Shown here piece by piece: positions 7,235 through 16,014 of a stretch of DNA of 34,662 bases. The position numbers were made by a program, and so were the translations under genes. Position 1 is the first letter of the stretch; each line of letters opens with the position of its first letter. The stretch covers positions 1 through 34,662 of the forward strand of contig JAKAHR010000034.1 in assembly GCA_021825365.1 (NCBI GenBank), in the 5' to 3' direction. Below the pieces are notes generated by a model, which saw only the letters and a program-made list of their open reading frames with translations, ran no database searches and was not told the DNA's origin. Origin of the DNA: Nitrospirota bacterium. GTDB taxonomy: Bacteria > Nitrospirota > Thermodesulfovibrionia > Thermodesulfovibrionales > UBA6898.

Positions 7235-9502
7235 TCACTTCTTCTTAAAGGCCTCGTAGAAAGGATTATTCGAAAATCTTGGCGGCCTCTTTTCTGTCCC
7301 GTCTTTCTTCATCGGTTCCCGGGGCGCTGCCGCTGATTCCGTTCTTTTCCGGGGACTCTCCGCCTTCTTCTGTCCGCTCTTCATCGAGAGGGCTATGCGT
7401 CTTCGTTGAAGGTCGACCGCAACGACCGTGACCGTCACCTTCTGATGGACCTTCACCACCTCACCCGGGTCCTTCACGAAACTGTCCGAAAGTTCGCTGA
7501 TATGCACGAGACCGTCCTGATGCACCCCTATGTCTACGAAGGCGCCAAAGGCGGTAATGTTCGTGACAATGCCGGGGAGCTTCATGCCCGGCCTGACATC
7601 CTCGATCTTCTGCACCCCCTCGTTAAAGACGACCGCCTCGAACCCTTCCCGCGGGTCCCGGCCCGGTTTCGCGAGCTCGGACATGATATCGCTCAGCGTA
7701 GGGATGCCGACGGTATCGGTGACATACCGGGAAAGATCGACCTTTTTCCTCAGGCCCTCATCCCTCATGAGGTCGGCGAGGGAACATCCCAGATCGCGTG
7801 CGATCTCATCGACCAGATGATAACTTTCAGGATGGACAGCCGACCGGTCGAGGGGATTTTCGCCGTCCCTGATGCGGAGAAACCCTGCTGACTGCTCAAA
7901 GGCCTTCGGCCCCAGCCGGGGGACCCTCCTCAGCTCCTCGCGCGACCTGAACGGACCGTTCTCGTTTCTGTACTCGACAATGCCCCTGGCGAGCTGCGGA
8001 CCCAGCCCCGAGACATACGTGAGGAGCTGCCTGCTCGCCGTATTCACCTCGACGCCCACGCCATTGACACAACTGACCACCACATCGTCGAGGCTCTTCT
8101 TCAATGCGGTCTGCTCCACATCATGCTGGTATTGCCCCACGCCGATCGACTTCGGGTCTATCTTCACCAGTTCGGCAAGGGGGTCCATCAGCCTCCGTCC
8201 GATCGAAACCGAGCCCCGTACGGTGACATCAAAGTCCGGAAATTCCTCCCGGGCGGCACCGGAGGCGGAATAGATGGATGCCCCGCTTTCGTTTACCATC
8301 ACGACCGGGATATCCGCCGCAAGACCCAGCCCCCTGATAAAGGCCTCCGTCTCCCTGCCTGCCGTGCCGTTTCCTATCGCTATCGCCTCGGTCTTGAAAC
8401 GGACGCAGAGGTCCCTGATCTTTGCGCCTGCCTCCTCTCTTTGCCTGTCCGACAGGGTCGGATAGACCGTGTCGTTATGGAGCAGTTTTCCCTGCCGGTC
8501 GAGACAGACCACCTTGCAGCCGGTCCTGAACCCCGGGTCGATCGCAAGCACATTCCGGCTGCCGAGCGGCGGCGCAAGCAGGAGCTGACGGAGATTTTCG
8601 ACAAAGACGCGTATCGCCTCTTCATCAGCCCGCTTCTTTACGGCGAGCCGGACCTCAGCCTCCATTGAGGAGGAAAGCAGCCGTCTGTACCCGTCATGCA
8701 CCGCTGTCCTCACCTGTTCGGAGGCCGGTCCGCCGGCCTTGATGAAAAGCGCCTCGAGCAGCCGGAGCGCATCCTCTTCAGGCGGTGTGATGCGCAGGGC
8801 GAGAAACCCCTCCGCCTCCCCCCGGCGGATCGCCAGGACCCGGTGGGAAGGCGCCTTCGACGCGGGCTCTTCCCATGCGTAATAGTCCCTGTACTTAATC
8901 CCCTCTTCCTCCTTCCCCCTGATCACCTTCGACCGCATCATCCCCTTGCCTGAAAAAAGGATGCGCATCCTTGCACGCGCCTGCTCGTCCTCGCTGACCC
9001 TCTCGGCGATGATGTCCCTCGCCCCGGCAAGCGCCTCCCCGATATCGGCGACCCCTTTTTCAGGATCCACGAAGGATGCCGCCTCTGCCGGGAGATCCAT
9101 TTCGTCCTGGCGGAAGATCCGCACGGCGAGCGGTTCCAGCCCCTTTTCCTTCGCAACGGTCGCCCTCGTCCTCCGCTTCGGCCGGAAAGGAAGATAGATG
9201 TCCTCGAGTCTGGTGAGGGACTCGGCCGCCCCGATCTTCCCCCGCAATTCGTCGGTCAGAAGCCCCCTCTCTTCCAGGGATTGAAGGACCGCGTCACGCC
9301 TCTTGTCAAGCTCCCTGAGCTGTTCCAGCCTGTCCCTGATGGAAGAGACTGCGACCTCATCGAGACTGCCGGTCGCCTCCTTGCGGTACCGGGATATGAA
9401 GGGCACGGTCGCCCCCTCGTCCAGCAGGGCGGCAGCGGCCCTGACCTGTGAGGGATTGACGGCCAGTTCTTTTGCGATAAGGGAAACATGTAATTCGTTC
9501 AT
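7235..9502 (-). CDS. tex: Tex-family RNA-binding transcription accessory protein
   Basis: Tex binds nucleic acid and acts in transcription and RNA stability. The 755-aa protein has the full family order: N-terminal helical region (ELAVNPSQVRAAAALL, then EGATVPFISRYRKEATGSLD), a YqgF/RNase H-like central domain (NVLAIDPGFRTGCKVV, then GNGTAGRETE), helix-hairpin-helix motifs (VNTASRQLLTYVSGLG, then LRRVPRLGPKAFEQSAGFLR) and a C-terminal S1 domain (PGIVTNITAFGAFVDIG to RRRIALSMK). The tail is basic. The start at 9502 is chosen because MNELHVSLIAKEL is the usual beginning; GAGGAG lies only 3 bases before it, and a second ATG is at 9505. It is divergent from the AAA ATPase gene with a gap of about 220 bases. 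Confidence 0.95.
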   Translation of the reverse strand: MNELHVSLIAKELAVNPSQVRAAAALLDEGATVPFISRYRKEATGSLDEVAVSSIRDRLEQLRELDKRRDAVLQSLEERGLLTDELRGKIGAAESLTRLEDIYLPFRPKRRTRATVAKEKGLEPLAVRIFRQDEMDLPAEAASFVDPEKGVADIGEALAGARDIIAERVSEDEQARARMRILFSGKGMMRSKVIRGKEEEGIKYRDYYAWEEPASKAPSHRVLAIRRGEAEGFLALRITPPEEDALRLLEALFIKAGGPASEQVRTAVHDGYRRLLSSSMEAEVRLAVKKRADEEAIRVFVENLRQLLLAPPLGSRNVLAIDPGFRTGCKVVCLDRQGKLLHNDTVYPTLSDRQREEAGAKIRDLCVRFKTEAIAIGNGTAGRETEAFIRGLGLAADIPVVMVNESGASIYSASGAAREEFPDFDVTVRGSVSIGRRLMDPLAELVKIDPKSIGVGQYQHDVEQTALKKSLDDVVVSCVNGVGVEVNTASRQLLTYVSGLGPQLARGIVEYRNENGPFRSREELRRVPRLGPKAFEQSAGFLRIRDGENPLDRSAVHPESYHLVDEIARDLGCSLADLMRDEGLRKKVDLSRYVTDTVGIPTLSDIMSELAKPGRDPREGFEAVVFNEGVQKIEDVRPGMKLPGIVTNITAFGAFVDIGVHQDGLVHISELSDSFVKDPGEVVKVHQKVTVTVVAVDLQRRRIALSMKSGQKKAESPRKRTESAAAPREPMKKDGTEKRPPRFSNNPFYEAFKKK

Positions 9503-9652
9503 CATCTCCTCGATTCTTTCGTATAGGGCGGAACGTATGCAGTGCCGGCTCGCCTTGCGGAAAAGACACTTCATTATAATCGTTTCAGTCTCCTATTGCA
9601 CCTTTGCCGGGCCTCGCGTCGCCTCTTCGATGGGGACCGAATCTCTGATCCC

Positions 9653-9661
9653 TGATATAAT
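9653..9661 (+). promoter_or_regulatory. Extended -10 promoter for the AAA ATPase gene
   Basis: TGATATAAT gives a perfect TATAAT (9656-9661) with the TG dinucleotide of an extended -10. No clear -35 is present, as is common for that class. It lies about 60 bases before the start at 9723. Confidence 0.45.
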
Positions 9662-9722
9662 GATGAGTAGCACAGTCGGCAGGTACTGTTATACCGACAC
9701 CGGAGACTGTCGCAGGAGGATG

Positions 9723-11210
9723 ATGGAAAACCTGAATACCCGGGATCTGCTAAGAATGATCGCAGCCGGAAACAATCTGGTCTATGTGGTATCCGACAAC
9801 GAGAGGAGCACGGAAGCGATTGTGGCGCAGGCCTCCGAACGCGTGAAGGGGGCCGGGCGACCCTATGTATGGACATGCACCGATGGCCTGACCCGGGAGG
9901 GGGCGTCGTTCAAGGATACCGCAGATCCCCTGATGGCTCTGGATCTTGCGATCGCGCAGCCGGGGCCCGCCATCTTTCTTTTCAAAGACCTTGCCCGCTT
10001 TTGGGGAGATAATCCGTTCATCGTCAGAAAGCTGAAGGATTTTGCCGTGCGGGCGCCCTCACATATCCTGATCGTTATCGGCGAAGGAGATGCCGTGCCT
10101 GAGCAGCTCAGGGAAGACCTCGTCATCTTCTACCAGGGGCTTCCCTCCATAGCAGAGATAACGTCATACCTGACATCCCTGAAAGGGCGTATCCCCCTGC
10201 TCGAGCAGGCCTGTGCCGCTGATCCGGAGCTGGAGAGGAGACTGGCGATCGCCGCCCAGGGGCTCTATCTTACGGACATCAGGCGCAGCATCCGCGCCCT
10301 GCGGCCTTCTCTTCCCGGCGACGAGATAGTCCGGCTGCTCTTCGAAAGCAAACAGCAGATCATCAGGAAGAGCGGCATCATGGAGTATGTTGTCAATGAC
10401 GCCGGCCTGGACCAGCTCGGCGGCATGGAAAATCTCAAGTACTGGCTGGAGCGCCGTGAAAAGGCATTCGGCCTCGAGAATATTTCCTCCGGAGCGAAGA
10501 TGCCGAAAGGGGTGCTGATCATGGGGATATCCGGCTGCGGCAAGTCCCTGTTCGTCAAGGTGATCGCGGCCCAGTGGAGCCTCCCCCTTATCCGCCTGGA
10601 CATGGGGGTCGTCTACGGGGGGGCGTTCGGATCTCCGGAGTCGAGCCTGCGCAAGGCGTTCAGGACCGCGGAGGCGATTGCGCCCTGTGTCCTCTGGATA
10701 GACGAGATCGAGGCCGGCATCTCATCCCAGGGGTTCAAGGCCGAGGGGGGCCCTTCTTCCCGGGTGCTCGGCTCCTTTCTGACCTGGATGCAGGAAAAAA
10801 AGGCGCCGGTCTTTGTCGCCGCCACCGCCAATGCTATCGAGATGCTCCCCGCTGAGGTACTGCGCAAGGGACGCTTCGATGAGATATTTTATGTCGGGCT
10901 GCCTGACGAAAAGGCGCAGGAAGAGATCTACCGCATCCACATGAAGAAGCAGAACATCGATCCTTCGGGGATCGATTTCGCGGCGCTGACCGCATCGCGC
11001 AAGCGTCTTTCAGGGGCAGAAATCGAACAGGTGGTCAAGACGGCCGCCTTCGAGGCCCTGGCTGACGGCCGCCCTGTAGTCGAGCATGATTTCATGGTGG
11101 CCCTGAGCAGGACGGTCCCCCTTTCGGTGACCATGGCGGAACAGATAAAGAGCATTGAGGCCTGGGCCTTTCAGCGCGCAGTGCCTGCCTCAGGCAAGTA
11201 CCACCGGTAG
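9723..11210 (+). CDS. Ycf46-like AAA+ ATPase
   Basis: Single-AAA-module ATPase of 495 aa. Residues 1-220 form a non-catalytic N-terminal region. The AAA core follows, with Walker A GISGCGKS (about 268-275), Walker [10 protein letters not shown] (about 322-330), sensor ATAN and arginine-finger segment LRKGRFDE. The pattern, especially [11 protein letters not shown] and PLIRLDMG, matches the Ycf46 group of cyanobacteria, plastids and many other bacteria. That group has been linked to photosynthesis regulation in cyanobacteria, but its role elsewhere is unknown. Two tandem ATGs (9720, 9723) follow AGGAGG (9714-9719); the second gives a more workable spacing. The frame is open further upstream without a ribosome site. 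The gene is alone on the plus strand, divergent from tex. Confidence 0.88.
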   Translation: MENLNTRDLLRMIAAGNNLVYVVSDNERSTEAIVAQASERVKGAGRPYVWTCTDGLTREGASFKDTADPLMALDLAIAQPGPAIFLFKDLARFWGDNPFIVRKLKDFAVRAPSHILIVIGEGDAVPEQLREDLVIFYQGLPSIAEITSYLTSLKGRIPLLEQACAADPELERRLAIAAQGLYLTDIRRSIRALRPSLPGDEIVRLLFESKQQIIRKSGIMEYVVNDAGLDQLGGMENLKYWLERREKAFGLENISSGAKMPKGVLIMGISGCGKSLFVKVIAAQWSLPLIRLDMGVVYGGAFGSPESSLRKAFRTAEAIAPCVLWIDEIEAGISSQGFKAEGGPSSRVLGSFLTWMQEKKAPVFVAATANAIEMLPAEVLRKGRFDEIFYVGLPDEKAQEEIYRIHMKKQNIDPSGIDFAALTASRKRLSGAEIEQVVKTAAFEALADGRPVVEHDFMVALSRTVPLSVTMAEQIKSIEAWAFQRAVPASGKYHR

Positions 11211-11224
11211 CGGACAGGCCCTAT

Positions 11225-11241
11225 CCACCCTGATCGGGTGG
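11225..11241. other. Hairpin between convergent genes
   Basis: CCACCC (11225-11230), loop TGATC, GGGTGG (11236-11241) form a 6-bp stem 15 bases after the AAA ATPase stop. It is not followed by a T-run. It may aid transcription termination between this gene and the convergent hydrolase gene. Confidence 0.3.
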
Positions 11242-11307
11242 GGGAAGGCCGGAGGCGGGGGCTGCATCTCAGCGGACTACAGCCCATCGCCCTCGCGGAG
11301 GCCCTCC

Positions 11308-12234
11308 CTATTTCTTCAGGTACTTCTGGACATTCCAGGGGATGAGCCCCGCCCCCTCCGGCCGCGCCGGCAGAGACTTGACGATCTCGGCGGCTATGGC
11401 AGCCGCGTCGTTCGATTTCGCGGCCAGCTCCCTCGCCCTGGCGTCAAAGGCGATGAGATAGGCCTTCATCTCCGCCACGTCCTTCTTTGTCGAGACAGGG
11501 CCATGGCCGGGGATTATCTTTTCCGCGTCCATGGCTGAAACACGGTCAAGCGCCTTTGTCCACTCCTCGATGTTGCCTTCCCCGAGGAAGGGGTGGTATC
11601 CCGTAAAAAGGACATCTCCGGCAAACAGCACCTTCACATCCGGAAGGTAGACGAGGATGCTGTCGTCCGTGTGGGAATGTCCCGTAAAGATAAGCTCCAC
11701 CGTCCGGCCGCCGAGGTCCATCTCCATCCTGTCCGTGAAGGTCAGCGCGGGATAGGCTATCTTCGTGCCCTTCATGTCCTTTTCGGTCAGGCCAAAGTTC
11801 TTCGCATCCCGGAGAGTCGCCTCGCTTCCCTTCTTCATGTTCGCAAGACAGTTCCGGTGGGAAATGACAACAGCCCCCTTCTTAACGAACTCCGCGTTGC
11901 CGAAGGTGTGGTCCAGGTGGCCGTGCGTGTTGACGACGTAGCGTATCGGCTTATCCGTAACCGCCCTGATGTCCCTGATGAATTTCTTCGCCTGTTTCGC
12001 AGATACCAGGGTGTCGACCACAACCACGCCCTTTTCCCCGATGATAATGCCGGCGTTCGCGCCGAAGCTGGTCGCAGGAGAGCTCTTCTTCATGTCGACA
12101 TACGAATAGACATTGTCCGCTATCTTTGTCAGCCCTTCAGCCGAGGCGGCGCGGACCTGCGCCGCGAGAATCGCCAGGACCAGGGCCGCCGCCACAAGCA
12201 GCCCCCTCATACAACCCGTAACCTTTGTCTTCAT
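11308..12234 (-). CDS. Exported metallo-beta-lactamase-fold hydrolase
   Basis: Protein of 308 aa with an N-terminal signal (LLVAAALVLAILAAQVRAASA). The zinc-binding motif is THGHLDH, with further ligands in TGHSHTDDS, FAGDVLF and IPGHGP. The fold is that of the MBL superfamily, which hydrolyses thioesters, esters or phosphodiesters; the layout resembles SoxH/quinoprotein-relay hydrolases and periplasmic subclass B-like proteins, but the substrate cannot be told. The start at 12234 is chosen for AAGGAGG 6 bases upstream; an ATG at 12252 would overlap the end of the transporter gene. It is the last gene of a four-gene operon. Confidence 0.88.
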   Translation of the reverse strand: MKTKVTGCMRGLLVAAALVLAILAAQVRAASAEGLTKIADNVYSYVDMKKSSPATSFGANAGIIIGEKGVVVVDTLVSAKQAKKFIRDIRAVTDKPIRYVVNTHGHLDHTFGNAEFVKKGAVVISHRNCLANMKKGSEATLRDAKNFGLTEKDMKGTKIAYPALTFTDRMEMDLGGRTVELIFTGHSHTDDSILVYLPDVKVLFAGDVLFTGYHPFLGEGNIEEWTKALDRVSAMDAEKIIPGHGPVSTKKDVAEMKAYLIAFDARARELAAKSNDAAAIAAEIVKSLPARPEGAGLIPWNVQKYLKK

Positions 12235-12235
12235 T

Positions 12236-13144
12236 TCATCCTCCTTTTTCATGGACGCTCCGGGCGCGTCTCTGCCCGATCATGACGAGTATAACACCGG
12301 TGAGTATCAACGGCATCGCCGTTATACCCTGCATGCTTATCTTTTCACCCGCGATCATCGTCCCCAGCATCACCGCGATGACCGGGTTCACATAGGCATA
12401 GCTCGTCGCCAGGGCCGGCCTCACCTTCTTCAGCAGGTAGACATAGGAGCTAAAGCCCACCAGCGACCCGAAGGCGATCAGGTAAAGAAGCGCTGCGAGA
12501 GACTGCCATTGCGGCACCGTGTACACCCTCTCGCCGACAGCAGCCCCAAACAGGACCAGCAACAGACCGCCTGTCAGCATTTCAGCCGCGCTCGCCATCA
12601 GTCCGGATGGAAGCGATACGTGGCGGCTCCACGCCGACCCCAGCGCCCAGCTCGCCGCTGCTGCCAGAAGGGCCGCGGCCCCGGCGGGGTTGGCCCTGAA
12701 ATCCTCTCCCAGGTTCAGAACGACGACCCCGATAAAGCCGACGAGGATTCCGGCCCACTCGACGCCCGATGGCCATTTCTTCCAGAATCCGGCAAACAGG
12801 ACAGTCCACAGAGGCACGGAGGCGATGGCCAGGGCCGCGGGACCTGACGAAACCCACTGTTCCGCGAATACAACTCCGCCGTTGCCGCCCAAAAGCAGAA
12901 ACCCGCCCACAAGGGCCGCTCCACGCCATTCCGGGGGCGTTGGCGACGGCGCCCCGCCCCTGCGCATGATGAAGTAGAGAATACCGCCCGCAGCCAGAAA
13001 GCGGAGGCCCGCCATGGTGAAAGGCGGAAATCCGGTCAAGCCATAGCGTATGGCCAGATAGGTCGAGCCCCACACGAAATATACCGCCAGCAGGGCCATC
13101 ACGACCCGGCTGCCGACATTCTTATTGTCCTGTTTCATCTTCAT
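12236..13144 (-). CDS. EamA-family (drug/metabolite) transporter
   Basis: Inner-membrane protein of 302 aa with about ten hydrophobic helices in two homologous EamA halves (residues about 15-135 and 150-290). The first half shows VWGSTYLAIRYGL and FTMAGLRFLAAG, and the second shows YAYVNPVIAVMLG, both typical of the family and close to the YedA type. Members export amino acids, nucleotides or other small metabolites; the substrate here is unknown. Its ATG overlaps the stop of the preceding gene (ATGA at 13141-13144), which points to coupled translation, and it is followed almost directly by the hydrolase gene. Confidence 0.92.
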   Translation of the reverse strand: MKMKQDNKNVGSRVVMALLAVYFVWGSTYLAIRYGLTGFPPFTMAGLRFLAAGGILYFIMRRGGAPSPTPPEWRGAALVGGFLLLGGNGGVVFAEQWVSSGPAALAIASVPLWTVLFAGFWKKWPSGVEWAGILVGFIGVVVLNLGEDFRANPAGAAALLAAAASWALGSAWSRHVSLPSGLMASAAEMLTGGLLLVLFGAAVGERVYTVPQWQSLAALLYLIAFGSLVGFSSYVYLLKKVRPALATSYAYVNPVIAVMLGTMIAGEKISMQGITAMPLILTGVILVMIGQRRARSVHEKGG

Positions 13145-13686
13145 TCCCTCTCCATATCAATCGGCAGGGAAGCACCTCCCTGAAGCGCATTCAAGGCCGC
13201 CTTCCGTACTGCATCCTTTCCCAGGTCTTCCTTGCCGACCATCTCCTCGATGTCTATCCTCACGACGCCGGTTATCGCCAGTTTCTCCTCGGGGATATCG
13301 CCATAGCCTCCCCCCGGCTGGTATTTATTCATCAGTCTCCCCAGGGCGAAGAGCCTCTCATCCCTGTCCCCGACAATATGCGCCCTGCCCTTTATGATGA
13401 CGCTCCGGTACAGGTATGCGGCCTCGCAGGGCTGGCGCCTTGCCTTGAGAAAGGCTACCGCCTGGTCGACCTCAAAACATACCCTGTCGTCCCGTCTGAT
13501 GTCGTCAATCTTTTCCCCCTCAAGGGCGGTATGGAAATAGATCCTCCCGCTGTCGTAAGCGAAGTTGAGCGGCTTGACCATCGGATATCCGTCCCTGCCG
13601 ATCGTCCCCAGCCTGCCGACAGGGCAGGCCTCCAGGATACCCTCGATGACCGTCCTGTCCTGTATCTCCTTCGTTGCCCTGCGCAT
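13141..13686 (-). CDS. Pyridoxamine 5'-phosphate oxidase-like flavin protein
   Basis: Protein of 181 aa with the split-barrel FMN-binding fold. Signs are GRLGTIGRDGYPMVKPLNFAYD, then IYFHTALEGEKIDDIRRDDRVCFEVD and YRSVIIKGRAHIV. This is the NimA-like group, which includes nitroimidazole reductases and many uncharacterised haem- or flavin-binding proteins. It is not the biosynthetic PdxH. The ATG at 13686 overlaps the stop of the methyltransferase gene (TGATG), with GGAGGGG just upstream; a GTG one codon earlier is also possible. It is the second gene of the operon. Confidence 0.85.
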   Translation of the reverse strand: MRRATKEIQDRTVIEGILEACPVGRLGTIGRDGYPMVKPLNFAYDSGRIYFHTALEGEKIDDIRRDDRVCFEVDQAVAFLKARRQPCEAAYLYRSVIIKGRAHIVGDRDERLFALGRLMNKYQPGGGYGDIPEEKLAITGVVRIDIEEMVGKEDLGKDAVRKAALNALQGGASLPIDMERE

Positions 13687-14465
13687 CACTCCCCTCCCTT
13701 CTTCGCAAAGGCGAACAGCCTCTTGAAGCTCAGTTCAATGCCTTTTTCGGTCCTGTAGTTTTCAAATCCCATCGCAAAGGCGTAGGCGAACCTCTCCCGC
13801 ATGTTCGGTGAGAGCCGCGCGAGATACGGCCTGAGCGGGGCGGACATGCCCCACTCGAGCACCTCGTTGATGCTCCTAAAGAGCATCGTGCACTCCCTGT
13901 ATGATATGCCCGCTCCGGAAAATCCGGCGGCATCCAGGTGCTCCTCCAATTCGCTCTTCAGCGGGAACCGCCATGGCGACGGCATGTCCCTGAACTTCGG
14001 TTCGAGCCCAAGCGCCGTCACGGCACTGTTGATCGTCTCCATGACCGGCCAGCAGAAATCCTTTGCAGGCAACTGGACCGCTATCCTGCCTCCCGGCCTC
14101 AGGGCCTTGTGCGCCCGTGCGATGACAGCCCCCTGCTCCCGTATCCAGTGCAAAGAGGAGTTGGAATACACGAGATCGAACTCCGACGCAAAACGCATCT
14201 CCTCGGCCGCCATCTTCAGAAGCGCGATATTTTCGGCCCCGTGCGTCCTCTTCCTCGCCCTGTCGAGCATCTCGGCGGACGGGTCGATGCCGACGACCAC
14301 CCCGTTGCACGCCTGCCTGGCAAGCTCCAGGGTGAGGCTGCCCGCGCCGCAGCCTATGTCGAGTATCGAATCGTCGCTCCTGACCGCCGCCATGGCGATA
14401 AGCTCCATGCCCGCCTCGGTCCGGGATGCACGCACCGCGTCGAACGCACCAGCACTCCTCTTCAC
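13686..14465 (-). CDS. SAM-dependent class I methyltransferase
   Basis: Protein of 259 aa with the SAM-binding motif LDIGCGAGSLTLELA (about 35-49), the acidic residue in VVVGIDPS, and YSNSSLHWI and LRPGGRIAVQLP further on. The shape resembles trans-aconitate methyltransferase and BioC, which act on small carboxylates, but the acceptor cannot be named. GTG at 14465 has AGGAGG 6 bases upstream; a GTG one codon before has spacing of only 3. It leads a four-gene operon and is preceded by a leader that contains a terminator-like hairpin close to the ribosome site, so its expression may be attenuated. Confidence 0.85.
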   Translation of the reverse strand: MKRSAGAFDAVRASRTEAGMELIAMAAVRSDDSILDIGCGAGSLTLELARQACNGVVVGIDPSAEMLDRARKRTHGAENIALLKMAAEEMRFASEFDLVYSNSSLHWIREQGAVIARAHKALRPGGRIAVQLPAKDFCWPVMETINSAVTALGLEPKFRDMPSPWRFPLKSELEEHLDAAGFSGAGISYRECTMLFRSINEVLEWGMSAPLRPYLARLSPNMRERFAYAFAMGFENYRTEKGIELSFKRLFAFAKKGGE

Positions 14466-14485
14466 CACACACCTCCTGAAATAAA

Positions 14486-14515
14486 AAAGGCCACGGTGTT
14501 TATGCCGTGGCCTTT
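14486..14515 (-). terminator. Intrinsic terminator (end of chemosensory operon, possible attenuator)
   Basis: An 11-bp perfect stem (14505-14515 with 14486-14496) with an 8-base loop is followed on the minus strand by TTTTTTATTT. On the plus strand a T-rich run also follows, so it may work both ways. It ends the run of chemosensory genes after 14810. It also lies between the promoter at 14635-14663 and the methyltransferase gene, so transcripts from that promoter must pass it. Confidence 0.8.
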
Positions 14516-14634
14516 GAGTTTTTCTTTTATCCGCTACAGGCTAAGAAAATCCCCCTCCAGCCATGGCCCTGACGGGACATGCTGCCTTGAGAAGCTTCCG
14601 GGCGATATGCGGAATTACGTAAAACATGTTTTCT

Positions 14635-14663
14635 ACTATACGATGCTCCCGCGACACTGTCAA
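14635..14663 (-). promoter_or_regulatory. Sigma70-type promoter for the methyltransferase operon
   Basis: On the minus strand a perfect TTGACA (14658-14663) is spaced 17 bp from TATAGT (14635-14640). Transcription would start near 14628, giving a leader of about 160 bases before the GTG start. The leader holds the hairpin at 14486-14515. The remaining part of the 340-base gap shows no gene. Confidence 0.7.
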
Positions 14664-14809
14664 GAAAAATGTTTGCTCCCGTGTATCAGAAAAGAGTTCT
14701 CCCTCCAATGCCTGCCTTACGAAAGAATGGCCGAAAATCCTCTGAAAGGGGAAACGAAGAAAGGGGTGGTGCGGGGTGTGCAGCTCCCTGTCCTGCAGTG
14801 AAGAAATAT

Positions 14810-15178
14810 CTACGTGGGCAGGAAGGTGGAAACGAGCTTCAGCAGCTGCTGGGTCTGGATCGGCTTGGGCAGGTAGGCGTTGGCACCGATGGACAGGGCC
14901 CGTTTGCGGTCCTCCTCCGCCCCTTCGGTGGTGACGATGATGATCGGTATGTCCTTGTAGGCGGGGTTGCCGCGCACGAGGCTGACGAGTTTGAGGCCGT
15001 CCATGACCGGCATATTGATGTCCGCCAGGATGAGGTCGATCTTCTCGGAGGAAAGCTTCTTGAGTGCGTCGACGCCGTCGGTCGCCTCGATGACGTGTGA
15101 ACTGGGTATGCGCTTTATGGCGAAGCTGATGAGCTGTCTCATCGTGGGAGAATCTTCAACCACCAGGATATTAGGCAT
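14810..15178 (-). CDS. CheY-like single-domain response regulator
   Basis: A stand-alone receiver of 122 aa. Acidic residues ED at 8-9, phospho-acceptor D53 (LILADINMP), T83 (IIVTTEG) and K105 (YLPKP) are all present, so phosphorylation by CheA is expected. No output domain follows. It is the last gene of the chemosensory operon, 14 bases after the GAF protein, and ends at the terminator. It is related to the other receiver at 28815-29183 but clearly different, so the two may have separate targets or one may be a phosphate sink. Confidence 0.93.
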   Translation of the reverse strand: MPNILVVEDSPTMRQLISFAIKRIPSSHVIEATDGVDALKKLSSEKIDLILADINMPVMDGLKLVSLVRGNPAYKDIPIIIVTTEGAEEDRKRALSIGANAYLPKPIQTQQLLKLVSTFLPT

Positions 15179-15192
15179 GAATCACTACCCCC

Positions 15193-16014
15193 CTATTTCC
15201 TCGGCTTTTCCTTCAGAAGGTCGAGGAAACTCTGAATTGTGGTGAGCTTTCTTTCAGACTGCGTGTACAGGCGGGACGAAAAGATCGCCGTTGCCGCGTG
15301 GCCGGCCAGCAGGTTGAAGAGCTCGTAGTCGACATTATTGAACCGCTCCTTCTGCATCAGCAGCTTATAGATCGAGATCACGCCGATGACGTGCTCCTTG
15401 ATCTTCAGCGGGATGCAGACGATCGGCTCCAGCGGGTTGATCCCCGTCACACCCGTCATGTCGTCGGCAAAGAAACTCTCGCCTTCCTTGGCGACGTTCC
15501 CGATCAGACCGTCGCCTATCTTGACCCGCGGGGCCTCGGAGACCGCCATCCCCTCGGTCGATACCGGGATCAGCTCGTTCGTCTTGTCGTCGATCAGGAG
15601 AATGGCGAACTTCTCGGCGCCGATGAGGTTGATGATGATCTCCAGGACGATCCGGAGGACCTCCGAAAAATCCAGGGTCGAGTGAAGCTGGTAGCTCGCC
15701 ACGTAGAGGTTGGCGAGATTGTTGTTTTCCTCCTCCACCTCGATGTACTTGGAGGCGAAGTCCTTGTTTTCCTCCTCCACCTGCCGGAAACGCTCCCGGA
15801 GGGAGTTGATCTCATCCTCCATCAGATGGATGCGGTCCTCGTAGAGCTTGGTCCTGGCCTCGTCGCCGGACCGCTGCAGGGACTCTTCGAGTTGCGCTAT
15901 CCGGAACCGCAGCTTCTCATTCTCCTTGAGGAGGTCTTTGGTAAATTCCTCGCCCTTCCTGAAGACCTGCAGGAATTCATCCGCCTTATTGGAAAGACTG
16001 GTGTCCTTTTCCAC
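15193..16014 (-). CDS. Coiled-coil GAF-domain protein
   Basis: Soluble protein of 273 aa. Residues 20-105 are a heptad-rich coiled coil (KENEKLRFRIAQLEESLQRS and onward), and residues 112-250 form a GAF domain (LRIVLEIIINLIGAEKFAIL to NLLAGHAATAIFSSRLY). GAF domains bind small molecules such as cyclic nucleotides or haem, or serve as dimer platforms; the ligand is unknown. There is no kinase, cyclase or DNA-binding part, so it probably works as a sensor or scaffold inside the chemosensory complex. The start is GTG and overlaps the cheB stop by one base (TAGTG). Confidence 0.85.
   Translation of the reverse strand: MEKDTSLSNKADEFLQVFRKGEEFTKDLLKENEKLRFRIAQLEESLQRSGDEARTKLYEDRIHLMEDEINSLRERFRQVEEENKDFASKYIEVEEENNNLANLYVASYQLHSTLDFSEVLRIVLEIIINLIGAEKFAILLIDDKTNELIPVSTEGMAVSEAPRVKIGDGLIGNVAKEGESFFADDMTGVTGINPLEPIVCIPLKIKEHVIGVISIYKLLMQKERFNNVDYELFNLLAGHAATAIFSSRLYTQSERKLTTIQSFLDLLKEKPRK

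Noticed and set aside
7056..7238. 60-codon frame on the minus strand after tex
   Set aside because: No ribosome site, no domain, and composition like non-coding gap sequence.
14516..14634. Known riboswitch in the methyltransferase leader
   Set aside because: I compared it by eye with SAM, SAH, cobalamin, TPP and fluoride consensus features and found no convincing match.
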